DNA of 64,000 nucleotides from positions 17,773,715 through 17,837,714 of the forward strand of contig JAQMRL010000012.1 of the NCBI GenBank assembly GCA_035578175.1. The letters are read 5' to 3'. The notes under the pieces were generated by a model. That model did no database searches. It was not told where the DNA came from and saw nothing but the letters and a program-made list of their open reading frames with translations. Made by a program: the position numbers and the translations under genes. Below are positions 10,631 through 20,978 of the stretch, one piece after another (position 1 is the stretch's first letter; each line of letters begins with the position of its first letter). Origin of the DNA: Catonia carolina. Lineage: Eukaryota; Arthropoda; Insecta; Hemiptera; Achilidae.

Positions 10631-11568
10631 ATCTGGTGTGAAACACTCACACAACTTTCTCTTGCCAATGCAAATAATTTAAACAATATAACCTCAGATT
10701 AGTAATAAAACATTACAAATAAACAAAAAACTAACCTCAAAAAACATACCTTATTTTAATTAGTCTACGAGTGAAAGACGAAAAATGAAAATCGACCTGT
10801 TTGGCTTAAAAATATGGAAAATCACTCTTTCACGCTAAACAAGGCTCTGTAGAGAAACATGCTTTAAATAAAAATTGTAGATCTTTTAATTTTCTATAAA
10901 TTTGAATATATACACTTTTGTCGTAAAATGCATACCAAGGCCGAAATCTTAAAAAAATAGATTTTTCACACGTTTTCGTGAAAAAAAAACAGAAAATTGC
11001 TAATTACCGCTAAACTAAGCGTTATACAAAAAAAAAATGTTATAAATAAGAGTTGTAGGTTTTTAAATTCTCTACAACTTTTATTATATACATTTTTGCG
11101 CTAAAATGCATAGTAAAGGTAATCTTAAGAAAACAATGTTTTACGTGAAAACAGCCTCACCATGAATTTCAGCAAACATGGCGCCCTACCTTGTAAAGCA
11201 TACAATGTTTAGTAAACCAAGCGATTTTTAAAAAAATCTTTGGACCAGTTTTTGAGAAAATCGCAAAAAAGTGAAAAATTATACGAATAAACTACTACTT
11301 CCGGTTGACCGATTTTGATGAAAATGTTTGTGTCGGGTCCGGTAGTGGTATGTAACTTAAGTTTCAAGTTTGAAGTTCGTACGATGTTCCGTTCTTGAGA
11401 TATTCTGTTCACACACACACAGACACACAGACCAATTGCTAAAAACATGTTTTTTGGGTTCAGGGGGTCTGAAAACGTATAGATCTGGTGAAAACTCGAT
11501 TTAAAAAAATCGACATGAAAACAATACTTTCCTTCCTATATATTCATATAGGCAAGAGAAAGTAAAAA
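10631..11568 (+). repeat. Family A, near-complete copy
   Basis: Starts ATCTGGTGTGAAACACTC, then ACTTTCTCTTGCC, and ends GGCAAGAGAAAGTAAAAAT. The flanks on both sides read TAAAAAT, which may be a target duplication or shared A-rich sequence. The CA site is short here (ACACACACACAGACAC near 11410). No coding potential is visible. Confidence 0.9.
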
Positions 11569-11730
11569 TTCAAGAAGACAATAATTACAAAGAATGATCT
11601 TACAGCCGCATTTATCAAAATATGGGGTAAAGAAATTCATAGAGATTGTGAATCACTCAAAACAAATCATGCCAAAACGTATAAAATAATGATTATAAAA
11701 AAACAAAGGGTATTATTATTAAATATAAAA

Positions 11731-12497
11731 ATCTGGTGAGAAACACTCACATAACTTTCTCTTGCCAATGCAAATAATGAAGATTATAACCTAACACTAG
11801 TAATAAAAATTTAGGAATAAACAAAAAACTAACCTCAATAAACATAACCTAATTTTAATCATCAATAAAAGACGCAAATGAAAATCAACCTCAGTTTGGC
11901 TTAAAAATACAAAAATCACTCTTTCACGCTAATTTAGGCTCTGTAGAGAAAAATTCTCAAAATAAAAGTTGTAGATCTTCTAATTTCCTATAAATTTGAT
12001 TATTTACTTTTGTTGTACAATGCACTATTGCACAATGTACTAAGGCTAAAATCTTTAAAAAATCAATTTTTTTACAGGTTTCGTGAGAAAAACAGAAAAT
12101 CGCTAATTACCGCTAAACTAAGCCTTATATAGAACAATGTTTCAAATAAAAGTTGTAGCATTTTAAAGTTTCAACAACTTTGATTATATACATTTTTGCA
12201 TTAATATTCATAATAAAGTCGCAATTTTAAAGGAACAATTTTTTTACGAGAAAACAGCCTCTTCAAAAATTTCACCAGACATGGCGTCTACCCTATCTTG
12301 TAGAGCATAAAACATTTAGTAAATGACGCGATTTAAAAAAAACCGTTTTTGAGAAAATCGCAAAAAAGTGGCACTTCCGGTTGACTGATTTTGACGAAAA
12401 TGTTCGTGTCGGGTTCGGTAATGGTATCTAACTTAACTTTCAAGTTGGTACGATGTTCTGTTCTTGAGATATTGTGTTCACACTCACTCACACACAC

Positions 12498-12542
<45 letters not shown>

Positions 12543-12680
12543 CCAATCGCTAAAAACATGTTTTTTTTTGGTTCTGGAGGACTGAAAACGTGTAGATCCG
12601 GTGAAAACTCGATTTCGAAAAATCGACATGTAAACAATACTTTCCTTTCTATATATTCATACAGGCAAGAGAAAGTAAAA
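11731..12680 (+). repeat. Family A, near-complete copy
   Basis: ATCTGGTGAGAAACACTC start and GGCAAGAGAAAGTAAAA end. It carries an expanded CA tract at the microsatellite site. It lies about 160 bp after the previous copy in the same orientation. Confidence 0.9.
12481..12540. repeat. (CA)n microsatellite in family A
   Basis: CACTCACTCA leads into ~26 CA units with one CG interruption, located between TATTGTGTTCA and GGCCAATCGC of family A. Confidence 0.97.
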
Positions 12681-12771
12681 CGTTGTAAACATTATGTCCA
12701 TAAAGAAATTTTGTAGAAAATACATGCTATGGTTTTGATGTATTTCGATGAGTCTAATAATTTGCGCACTT

Positions 12772-13018
12772 TTGTAAGGTTGTAAAGTTATCTAAGACTA
12801 TAAAACTTTAAAGCTATTAGGCCCTAAGGCTTTCTAGGACTCTACGGCTCTAAGGCTCTGCAAGTGGCTATAAGACTTTCTAAGATTTTAAGGCTATAAG
12901 GTTTTCTAAAGCTCTAAGCTTTCGAGGCTATAAGCATCTAATGGACTCTAAGGCTTTCTATGGCTGTAAGGCTATAAGGTTCTCTATGATTCTAATGACT
13001 CTAAGGTCTCTAAGGCTA
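12772..13018. repeat. Degenerate minisatellite, TCTAAGGCT-type units
   Basis: Some 20 imperfect copies of an 8-11 bp motif (CTAAGGCTTTCTA, CTATAAGGC and similar) run head to tail. No copy is long enough or regular enough to be coding. Confidence 0.85.
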
Positions 13019-13427
13019 GCAATTGTGCACAATTTCTAGTAACATTACTATAAATTATTAACATAGTATTCCACTTAGATATTCTAAACAGTCAGTGGAT
13101 ATGTAAGGTAGCGAACAACGATTGGAGAGCAAACCTTTTGTAAATGTTAACCTCCTTAACTAAAGGTAATGTAATCAATGAATTTATAATCACCACATTA
13201 GACGTGATCCTTTTGTGGACGATACTTGTATAGCCTATTACCTGTCACGGTTACCGCACTTTCCCTTTGATCAATCATTTTCACGCTTTTCCTTTACCAA
13301 GTTGTTAACAACACACCTCTATATATCTTCATCAGTAACATCGTCATCTAAAACAAGATGCTGTTTTGCTTGTCGTTGATGATTTATATCATCAACTATA
13401 TTAATTTATATTTATATGCTTTATTAG

Positions 13428-13943
13428 CATATAGGGTATTCAAAAAAAATTCTGACTTTTTAATTTTATTTTGAACTGTCATAACCGTGCAGTTGTTTTG
13501 TTTCAACAAAACATTAAATTTCCCTAATGCTTTCTCCACTGATAGTCAGACTTTTTTATTTCACACCTTGCCGCTCTCTTTACCTCATACTTCCGTTTTA
13601 TCTCCTCCTTCACAAAACTCATCGTAGTACAAGGATTGATATTGTAACCAATCATCCCACATCTCCGTCACTTCTTCTACTCTACATAACGTTTATTTTT
13701 TTATGGTTCAGGGGCCTGAAAACGTGTATATCCGGTAAAAAATAGATTTCGGGAAATTGAAAACAATACTTTCCTTCCCTATATATTCATATAGGGCAAG
13801 AGAAAGTAAAATTGACAAGTTGGCAGACAGCGGAGAAACAAAGGGGGAAATACAATTGTTCCATAGAATAATTTCTGTTTTGTTTCACGAGTAGAATCCA
13901 AAAAGTGGAGTTAGCACAATTTTTCAATCACCCTGTATATTAC
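13428..13943. mobile_element. Possible DNA-transposon remnant with short TIRs
   Basis: The left end reads ATATAGGGTATTCAAAAA. The right end, reversed, reads TATACAGGGTGATTGAAAAA. They share an AGGGT(G)ATTNAAAAA core. A family A 3' end (13693-13811) lies inside. No transposase was recognised. Confidence 0.35.
13693..13811 (+). repeat. Family A 3' end fragment
   Basis: GGTTCAGGGGCCTGAAAACG through TATATTCATATAGGGCAAG to GAGAAAGTAAAAT. Confidence 0.85.
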
Positions 13944-14052
13944 AGGAGTTTTATCTGGGATAGACTTTTTTTTAGAATAAACTTTTTGTGAAACAAAAAT
14001 TCTATTATTAGCCTAAGTTTCTAATAGTTAGCATGAATCTGATACTTTCTTT

Positions 14053-14178
14053 TATTTTGAGTAAGCGAGAGAAATATAAAAAAGTAAATTTTACTTTTTA
14101 TATTTATAGAGAAATATAAAAAAGTGAATTTTACTTTTTATATTTCTCTCGCTTATTTTGATATTTAATATCAAAATA
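14053..14178. repeat. Nested palindrome cluster
   Basis: TAAGCGAGAGAAATATAAAA at 14062 is matched in reverse by the segment ending CTCTCGCTTA at 14155. Smaller palindromes lie within and beside it (AAAGTAAATTTTACTTT type, and GATATTTAATATC at 14159). It could form an extended cruciform and resembles the core of a fold-back element. Confidence 0.8.
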
Positions 14179-14815
14179 AAATATAACGTACAACATCGAT
14201 TTCAATTTAAAAATTATTCGATATTTTATTGTTTAATTAACTATAAAACACCTCTCTAATAACACCTTCAAGACGGTATAAAAAATAATAATGACACCAA
14301 TTATTGTAAAAATAATAAATGAAGCAGAACAACTTTTGTACGTGTCATAAAACAGATTTCAGAATCTAATTGCTTTGAAAAAAGCAAGAAAAAAACACAA
14401 ATTGGCCGAAGATAATCCAGTTTATATGTGTGCTTGTGTAACGATGTTGTACTGTTCTGTAATACAAAAAGAGGGAAGGTTGGTATAACTGATTTTTTTA
14501 CCCACAATCCAATGCGAATTTACCCACAATGCAATTTTTCAAAAGAATACTAATTTCTCTTTTCAATCTTTACTTATTCATAAAAAAGTTTTTGTATTCT
14601 TTTTTGTTGTTTTTTTAAATGGAATGAATAAAGTCTGTAAATACATAAATTTACATTTAATGAATTCTTTTTATTAGTATTTATTTATTTAAAATGTTAT
14701 TCACTGTAAAAATATTGAACAATGTTAGAATTAGTATATGTTTGTTGTTCTGAAAAACATTTGCTGATAAAACCAACAAAATTTTTTACAAAATTATTAG
14801 TGGTTTTATAAATGA
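14179..14815. other. No gene seen
   Basis: AT-rich. Short open frames have no recognisable domain. Confidence 0.4.
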
Positions 14816-14983
14816 TTTTACTTTCTCTTGGCCTATATGTACATAAAAAGAGAAGGTTAAGTTTTGTATTCATGCCATTTTTTTCACCAGAAATACACGT
14901 TGTTAGGATCCCTAAAAACATTAAAAACCATGTTCTTAGCCATTGGTTCGTATGTGAATAAAATATCTGCAGAAACTTGGAAC
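14816..14983 (-). repeat. Family A fragment
   Basis: TTTTACTTTCTCTTGGCC, TTTTTCACCAGAAATACACG and TTCTTAGCCATTGGTTCG, truncated after AATAAAATATCTGCAG. Confidence 0.8.
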
Positions 14984-15004
14984 CTATATTAGATAGTAGA
15001 AAAA

Positions 15005-15071
15005 GACCCGATATGAACTCGGGACCTACACTTAGTGGTTAGCACGCTATTCATTGCGTCACGGAGGCGAC
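15005..15071 (-). repeat. tRNA-derived SINE head (family D)
   Basis: On the minus strand: CGCCTCCGTGACGCAATG, GCTAACCACTAAGTG, then GGTCCCGAGTTCATATCGGG, a diverged B box. It is the same head as at 15253-15418. Confidence 0.65.
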
Positions 15072-15077
15072 CAATTT

Positions 15078-15253
15078 TCATTTTACGTTGTTTACTAATG
15101 TTAGTTATATTGTTCTTACTTACATTGGCAAGAGGAAGTCGTGAGAGTATCTCTCACCATTTCCGTATTATTAAGCCAAACTGAGGTTGGTTTTGTTTTT
15201 GTATCATTCACTCGTAATTAAAATTATGTTATGTTTTTTGAGGTTAGTTTTTA
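15078..15253 (-). repeat. Family A terminal fragments
   Basis: TTTACGTTGTTTACTAATG, CATTGGCAAGAGGAAGTCG and ATCTCTCACCA form the minus-oriented terminus. A second piece follows (GCCAAACTGAGGTTGG to TTTTTGAGGTTAGTTTTT), then the complete SINE interrupts it. Confidence 0.65.
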
Positions 15254-15418
15254 TTTAAAGTCGCATCAACAGCTTTACCATTAGCGACTACGGTGGGTTA
15301 AGAAACTGTAATTATGGGTTTTATTACATTATAATTTCCAGATTCTAGCCAGGAATTGAACCCGGGACCTCCACTTAGTAGGTTACCCCACCATCCACTG
15401 CATCACGGAGGCGACCAA
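15253..15418 (-). repeat. tRNA-derived SINE (family D), full length
   Basis: Minus strand: tRNA-like head with A-box-type TGATGCAGTGGATGG and B box GGGTTCAATTCC. The body ends in TCGCTAATGG and GTTGATGCGACTTTAAATAA. A GTTGATGCGAC tail before an A/T-rich end is typical of arthropod tRNA-SINEs. The same tail occurs at 40495-40603. It is inserted in family A sequence. Confidence 0.75.
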
Positions 15419-15515
15419 TTTTTATTTTACGTTGTTTACAATATGTTATTTATATTGTTATTAATTGCGTTGGCAAAAGGAAATCGTGAGTGTTTCACAC
15501 CATTTTTTAAGAAAT
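15418..15515 (-). repeat. Family A terminal fragment
   Basis: TTTATTTTACGTTGTTTAC, GCGTTGGCAAAAGGAAATCG and GTGTTTCACACCATTTTTT. With the adjoining SINE head it repeats the arrangement at 15005-15168, as if a SINE-plus-A segment had been duplicated. Confidence 0.75.
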
Positions 15516-15847
15516 AAAAGTATGCGTAATAGTTTAATTTTACGAGCTAATTTATATTGGATACAATAACTCTTTGTCTAAATCAAGCAGACATAGACAA
15601 TGATTTAGGTTGGTGAGTTAAAAGAAGTAATCTACCTTTGTAATTTATATTAAGACCGGAAAACTATTTAAATTGCATCTTTAATCGTAATTCACTTTAA
15701 CTGTTCTTGGAAGTCACTTTTCAAATAAAATAGTGATTTAAATGCAGGTTAACTTATCTGAAATTCTACAGTGGTTTAGTGCAGATTAAATTCCTTACCC
15801 GATTGTTCCGTGGATCATTAGTCTTTTATTACTTATTATTTTATTCA
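15516..15847. other. No gene seen
   Basis: AT-rich, without supported features. Confidence 0.4.
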
Positions 15848-16112
15848 TAAAAATGTGATGTTAAATAATCACATGACTTTCTATTGCCAATCTTAATAAG
15901 GAATAATAATTGTAGCCTATATTCAATCACGAGTGAATGACTAAATGAAAATCAATCTTTGTAGGATTAAAAAATACGGAAAATCACTAATCGATGCTGA
16001 ACTAGGTTCTGTAGCAAATAAAAGCTACAAATAAAAATTGTAGGTTCTTTAATTTGCTATAACTATATACACTTTTGTTGTTATATGCATAATAATGTCG
16101 CAATATTAAAAA
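15848..16112 (+). repeat. Family A 5' fragment
   Basis: A diverged terminus (GTGATGTTAAATAATCACATG, then ACTTTCTATTGCC) and GAACTAGGTTCTGTAGC lead to AATGTCGCAATATT. A new copy starts at 16113. Confidence 0.65.
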
Positions 16113-16830
16113 ATCTGATGTGAAACACTCATACGACTTTTTTTCGCCAATGTAAATAATGAACGATAAAAAATAACATAACTTTAATCATGAATAAACA
16201 ATGTAAAATGAAAAACATAACTTAATATTAATCATAAGTGAAAACTCCAAATGAAAATTAACCTCTGTAGAACTTAAAAATACGGAAAATCGGTAATTGC
16301 CTCTAAACTAGGGACTGTAGAGAAAAACACTTCTAATAAAAGTAGTAGGATTTTTAATTTCCTATAACTTTGATTAATACACTTTTGCTTGCATATTAAT
16401 GCAGTAATATTAAAATAACCATTTTTTTCTACGAGAGTACAGCCTCCCCAAAAATTTCAGCAAGGTTACGCTACCTTGTAGAACGTAAAAATGGTAGTCA
16501 ATGAGGCGATTTTTAAAAACAATCGTAGGAACCGTCTTTAAGAAAATTGCAAAAAGTGAAAAATTTACAAACTAGGTAATACTTCCAGTTGACAGATTTT
16601 GATGAAATTTTTCGTGTCAGTTACGTAATGGTAACTAACTTAAGTTTTAAATTTGTACAATATTCTGTTCTGGAGATATTTTGTTCACACATACAAACAG
16701 ACGAATCGCAAAAACCATTTCGTTTCGGTTCAGGGGACCTGTATATTTCCGGTGAAAACTCGATTTCAAAAAATCGACATGAAAATTTTCCTTCCTTTTA
16801 ATTACAAATATAGAGCATGAGAAAGTAAAA
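16113..16830 (+). repeat. Family A copy, internally deleted
   Basis: ATCTGATGTGAAACACTC start, AACTAGGGACTGTAGAG, CAGTTGACAGATTTTGATG and GGTTCAGGGGACCTG, ending GAGCATGAGAAAGTAAAAA. It abuts the next copy directly. Confidence 0.85.
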
Positions 16831-17231
16831 ATGTGTCGTGAAACATTTACACGACTTTTCCTTGGCAATCTAATTAATAAATAATTTAATCTAAGTTTAA
16901 TCATGAACGAATGGTGCAAAATGATAATCAAATCAAAATAATTTAATGATAATTTAATGATTTTTTAATTTAATGATAATCAAATGATAATGATAATCTG
17001 TAGGACTTAAAAAACGGAATATAACTAATTTACGTTAAACTAGGCGCTGTAGAAAAATATGAAATAAAGATTGTAATACTACCACGGTAGTTAGAAAATA
17101 TTACTGTGAGTATTACTTTAATTTATTATAACTTTGATTCTATACAGTTTTGTATTAAATTGCATTCTAAGGTCGCAATCTTAAAAAACCGATATTTTCT
17201 ACACGAGCACAGGCACTTATAAATTTTAGTA
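16829..17231 (+). repeat. Family A 5' part
   Basis: Starts GTGTCGTGAAACATTTACAC in the A-run that ends the previous copy. It contains a local TAATGATAAT-rich expansion (16925-16995) and stops at the fold-back arm. Confidence 0.65.
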
Positions 17232-18385
17232 GACGAGTTTGTTAGCTACTATCGGATTTTTAATTATGTCCGATTAAGTTTGAGACAGATTATCTCGGTA
17301 ACCACTCGTCCAATTAATTGTTACAATGTTCACACAAAAATTTTGCCTATTCAATTCTACATTTGTTGCTTAGCTTAGATTTCTTTTAAACTTCTTTTAA
17401 GGCGAGTCAAGTTAAGGAAGTTTTTACTTCGGTCAGAGACACTCCTCTTACCATTAAAAAAAATAAAAAATAATTTCTGAAAAAACGGCTTACAACTGTT
17501 GCACATGACCAGATTTATTTGAATAAAGAAATTGAGATAAAAATAAATATCTTTGCCCCGTTGTTTCTGGGTCTATTACATCAAGAAATAACAAGGTTGC
17601 GTGAAAGATTTATTGATAAAAAAACTGTCGGTCCCACGAGTTTGAACTTTAGTATGAAACCTTAAAACATTATGGCAAATGTTTCAGCAAAGTTTCCATT
17701 TGATCGGACCAACCATTTTGGAGATATAAGCTGACAAATTTACCTTTTTCATATTATATCCCGAAAAAAGGATCTTTTCAGAAATTCATCTAAAAAAGTC
17801 TCGAAAAGTTTAAAACATTCTGAGCTAAGCAAAAAACGTAGAATTGAAGAAGCAAAATTTGGTGTTGTTTGGTTATCAGATCAAAGGCTTATGACCTAAA
17901 CAACACAGATTTTATTAAAACCTGTAGAGGTTTTACTAAGTAAAACGAGGAGTGAGGTAGTTTAAAATTGCCTTCCTCACTGAGTAGGAAGTACGCTTAT
18001 CAGCATGCCGGGCGCTCTGAAAAGCACATATTTTCCACTGCAAATGACACCTTCACTTTATTCATCACAGGGTCTGGCTGTATAATGAAATTCATTACTT
18101 TCAGAGGTGATAACTCTGATTAGTGTATTATACACCTCTACCTCTTCTGTTCTTAAATGATTCAGTCATTTAATTGGCTGACCATGTGATAAGAAACAGA
18201 ACTATTTATTTTAGCCCTGCAACGAATAGATTGAGATTAAATAATTTGACACTCCACCTGTCTGTTATGGGCAGATCAAAACTTTAGTGTAAACATCGTA
18301 ACAAAATTGTCGAGTAGTTACCGAGATATCTGTTCTCAAACTCGACGGTACATTTATAATTAAAAATCCGATAGTAGTCTAGGGA
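17232..18385. mobile_element. Fold-back element with ~180-bp inverted arms
   Basis: The left arm at 17232-17410 is an imperfect reverse complement of 17790-17878 plus 18281-18385. Shared blocks include CTACTATCGGATTTTTAATT, ATCTCGGTAAC, CAATTCTAC and TTGCTTAGCT. A family C retroposon interrupts the right arm. The ~380-bp spacer codes for nothing recognisable. This is consistent with a decayed fold-back or MITE-type element. Confidence 0.7.
17886..18273 (-). repeat. Family C retroposon inserted in fold-back arm
   Basis: Minus copy ending TCTGTTATGGGCA. It is flanked by GATCAAA on both sides (17879-17885 and 18274-18280), a 7-bp target duplication. Its tail side is unusual: a short piece reading GGCTTATGACCTAAACAAC is in the opposite orientation to the rest of the copy, a small terminal inversion. 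Confidence 0.8.
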
Positions 18386-18834
18386 ATCTTGTGCTAGGGA
18401 AATGATAAATGTAAAGAGGAAATTGATTCGGAAAACTAAGCATATGAAAAAAATATTCTTTCTCATTTTCCGGTCTGTGACAAACCATTCAAATTTATGA
18501 AATACGCAAACAAAATAAATTCTGGAAGACACAGCGATAAGATAGCTGTCAGTTTTCTCTCATAGGAAAAATGTGTACCTGAACAAATGTCTCCTTTCGT
18601 TATCTGTGCTCAGATGTAACAGTGACATCTGATACATGATTTCTACATAGTCTACCATAATGCAAACAGAGCATTACTCTTCTACATTTTGGCTTTCTAA
18701 TTTTAGTATTATTATTTTATGACTACATTTAATCACTTTAGTTAATTCCTTGTCGATTTTCTTTTGAAGTTTATTTGCCCAATAGGTTTTCATTTCTTTC
18801 TTCGTCTGAAATCACGCCTTTTCCTGTTTAAGCC
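18386..18834. other. No gene seen
   Basis: No recognisable coding or repeat feature. Confidence 0.4.
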
Positions 18835-18968
18835 TTTTTATTACCTTCTCTCGCCCTATAAGAATAGGCCTATATAGGAAAAGAAGGTATAGTTTTCTTG
18901 TCGATTTTTCCAAATCGAGTTTTCACCGGTTATACACGTTTTCAGACTCAAGAGTTTTGAACCCAAAA
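18835..18968 (-). repeat. Family A end, minus, in inverted pair
   Basis: CCTTCTCTCGCCC, CAAATCGAGTTTTCACCGG and ACACGTTTTCAG. It is fused at about 18969 to a plus-oriented family A copy. Confidence 0.75.
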
Positions 18969-19368
18969 ATTTCAGCAGACATGCCAAAAGTCTATCTTAT
19001 AATGAATAAACAAATGTAGTGTATGTAAGACTTTTTTTAAAATCGTATGAGCCAATTTTGAGAAAATTGCAAAAACGTTTTTGAAAAATTGCACAAAGAA
19101 GCTACAACTTCCAGTTGACGGATTTTAATGAAAATGTTCGTTTTGGATTCCACAGTGGTACTTAATTTAAATTTTAAGTTTCAATTTCATACTACATTCT
19201 GTTCTCGAGTTATTTTGTTCACACAGACGCGAATGGTTAACAACATGTTTTTTTTTGGGTTCAGGGGACCCGAAAACGTGTATTTCTTGTGAATACTCGA
19301 TTTCGAAATATTGACATGTAAATAACACTTTCCTACTCTATATATATTTATATAGGGAAAGTAAAAAG
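18969..19368 (+). repeat. Family A 3' part, plus, in inverted pair
   Basis: ATTTCAGCAGACATGCC, CAGTTGACGGATTTTAATG, TTGGGTTCAGGGGACCCG and TATTTATATAGGGAAAGTA. With the preceding minus segment it makes a composite bounded by two copies of the same terminus. Confidence 0.8.
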
Positions 19369-19849
19369 TAATTATCGGACTGGTAAACGAATTCACAAAA
19401 TATGGAGCAGGATACTATTTTGTTACACCTGTAGTTAACAATACTATCGGAGAAAGATTTATTTAAGTTTCATCGTATTAAGATAACAAACAATTACAAT
19501 TAATTAAAATAATAATAGTTACGAACTATCAAGTATTGTTTAATAGTTAAATCAATTCAATAAACTAGTACTTAGGAGGTAAATTCTGTAGTATGTGAAG
19601 CAATTGAAATAGAAATCAACTGCTGATTCTGGTAAATTGTAATTATGGCTTAACAATAATTACTATTTCATTGAAATCGGCTTACTAAGGTTTAATATTT
19701 GTTTAACAAATTAGATTAAACGGTTTAAGAAAAGGGGAGGTACAACTTTCACAGATGTAGAGAAGCCCCATCTCTTAATCTCCACCAATCAGAACCTCAT
19801 ACCATTATTCACGCCACACACTCTCAACCAATCATCATGTCACATTCCC

Positions 19850-19904
<55 letters not shown>

Positions 19905-20296
19905 CAATTGAATAATACAGTACATATGTAATCTCTTAGTGATCTATAATAAACAACAGTGTTACCAATATAACAAAGGTAACTATTGTAAATTAATTTA
20001 CCAAATTACATATACAATTCGTGTTTCTGGCCTATTCGTATCCTATATCCTATGATATTGTTGGAACGTGATGGTGTTTACTTGTTTGCTTTGTTTGATG
20101 TATCCTCAATGCTGTACAACCATGTTATAGATACGAGCATGCCTAATATTACTACAAAGTTTAAACGGTATCACTAATTATTATTAACGCCGTTTAATTA
20201 AGTTTGCTTCAGTTTAATACATTTAACAAACAATTGTATTGTGTATTTATTGATAAAAGTTGTTCCAATGATTTCACTAATCTTTATTTTAAAAAA
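19369..20296. other. AT-rich region with CCAAT motifs and AT tract
   Basis: CCACCAATCAG (~19789) and CAACCAATCATC (~19827) precede CATATAATATATA and a pure AT tract (19855-19903). CTATAATAAACAACAG follows at ~19947. The order CCAAT, TATA-like, AATAAA-like could be a decayed LTR or a promoter. Neither is proven. Confidence 0.3.
19855..19903. repeat. (AT)n microsatellite
   Basis: About 24 pure AT units. Confidence 0.97.
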
Positions 20297-20978
20297 AATC
20301 TAGTGTGAAACACTCACACGATTTTCTCTTGCCAATGTAAATAATAAACCATATAACCTATGCTTAATCGTTAGTAAATAATGTAATATGTAAAACATCT
20401 GATTTTAATCATGAGTGAATAACGCAAAAAGAAAACGAACCTCCTGTAAAACTTAATCATGGAAAAACACTAATTGACACTAAACTAAGCTTTGTACGGA
20501 AAAATGCTTGAAATAAAAGTTGTAGATTTGTTTATTTTCTATAACTTTATTTATATATATTTGTCTTAAAATGCAAACAAAGACCACAATATTTTAAAAA
20601 AATCCTATTTTTATTAACTTCGATGAGCAAAATACAGAACAATATTATTTGACCTAAACTAAATGTAGTAGAAAAAATATTTGAAATAAAAGTTTTAGGT
20701 TTTTAAATGTTCTACAACTTAGATTATACACCGTTTCCCTAGAATGCATAATCAGGTCGCAATCTTAAAAAAAAAACAGTTTTTACCACAAAAGCACCCC
20801 CAAGAATTTCAACAGACATGACACGTAACCTATCTTGCCCAGCATAAAAAAGTTAGTAAATGAGGTGATTTTTAAAAAAATCGTAGAAGCCGTTTTTGAG
20901 AAAATGACAAAAAAGGGAATAAACTGTACTAATTCCAAATGACCGATTTAAACATTTTTTTCGGTTTCTACACTGTGG
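20297..20978 (+). repeat. Family A, 3' truncated
   Basis: ATCTAGTGTGAAACACTC, then ATTTTCTCTTGCC. It continues through AAAACAGTTTTTACC and GCCGTTTTTGAGAAAATG to a decayed GACCGATTTAAAC. The CA site and 3' end are absent. Confidence 0.85.

Noticed and set aside
12772..13018. CRISPR array
   Set aside because: The units are short, degenerate and contiguous without spacers, and the DNA is eukaryotic.
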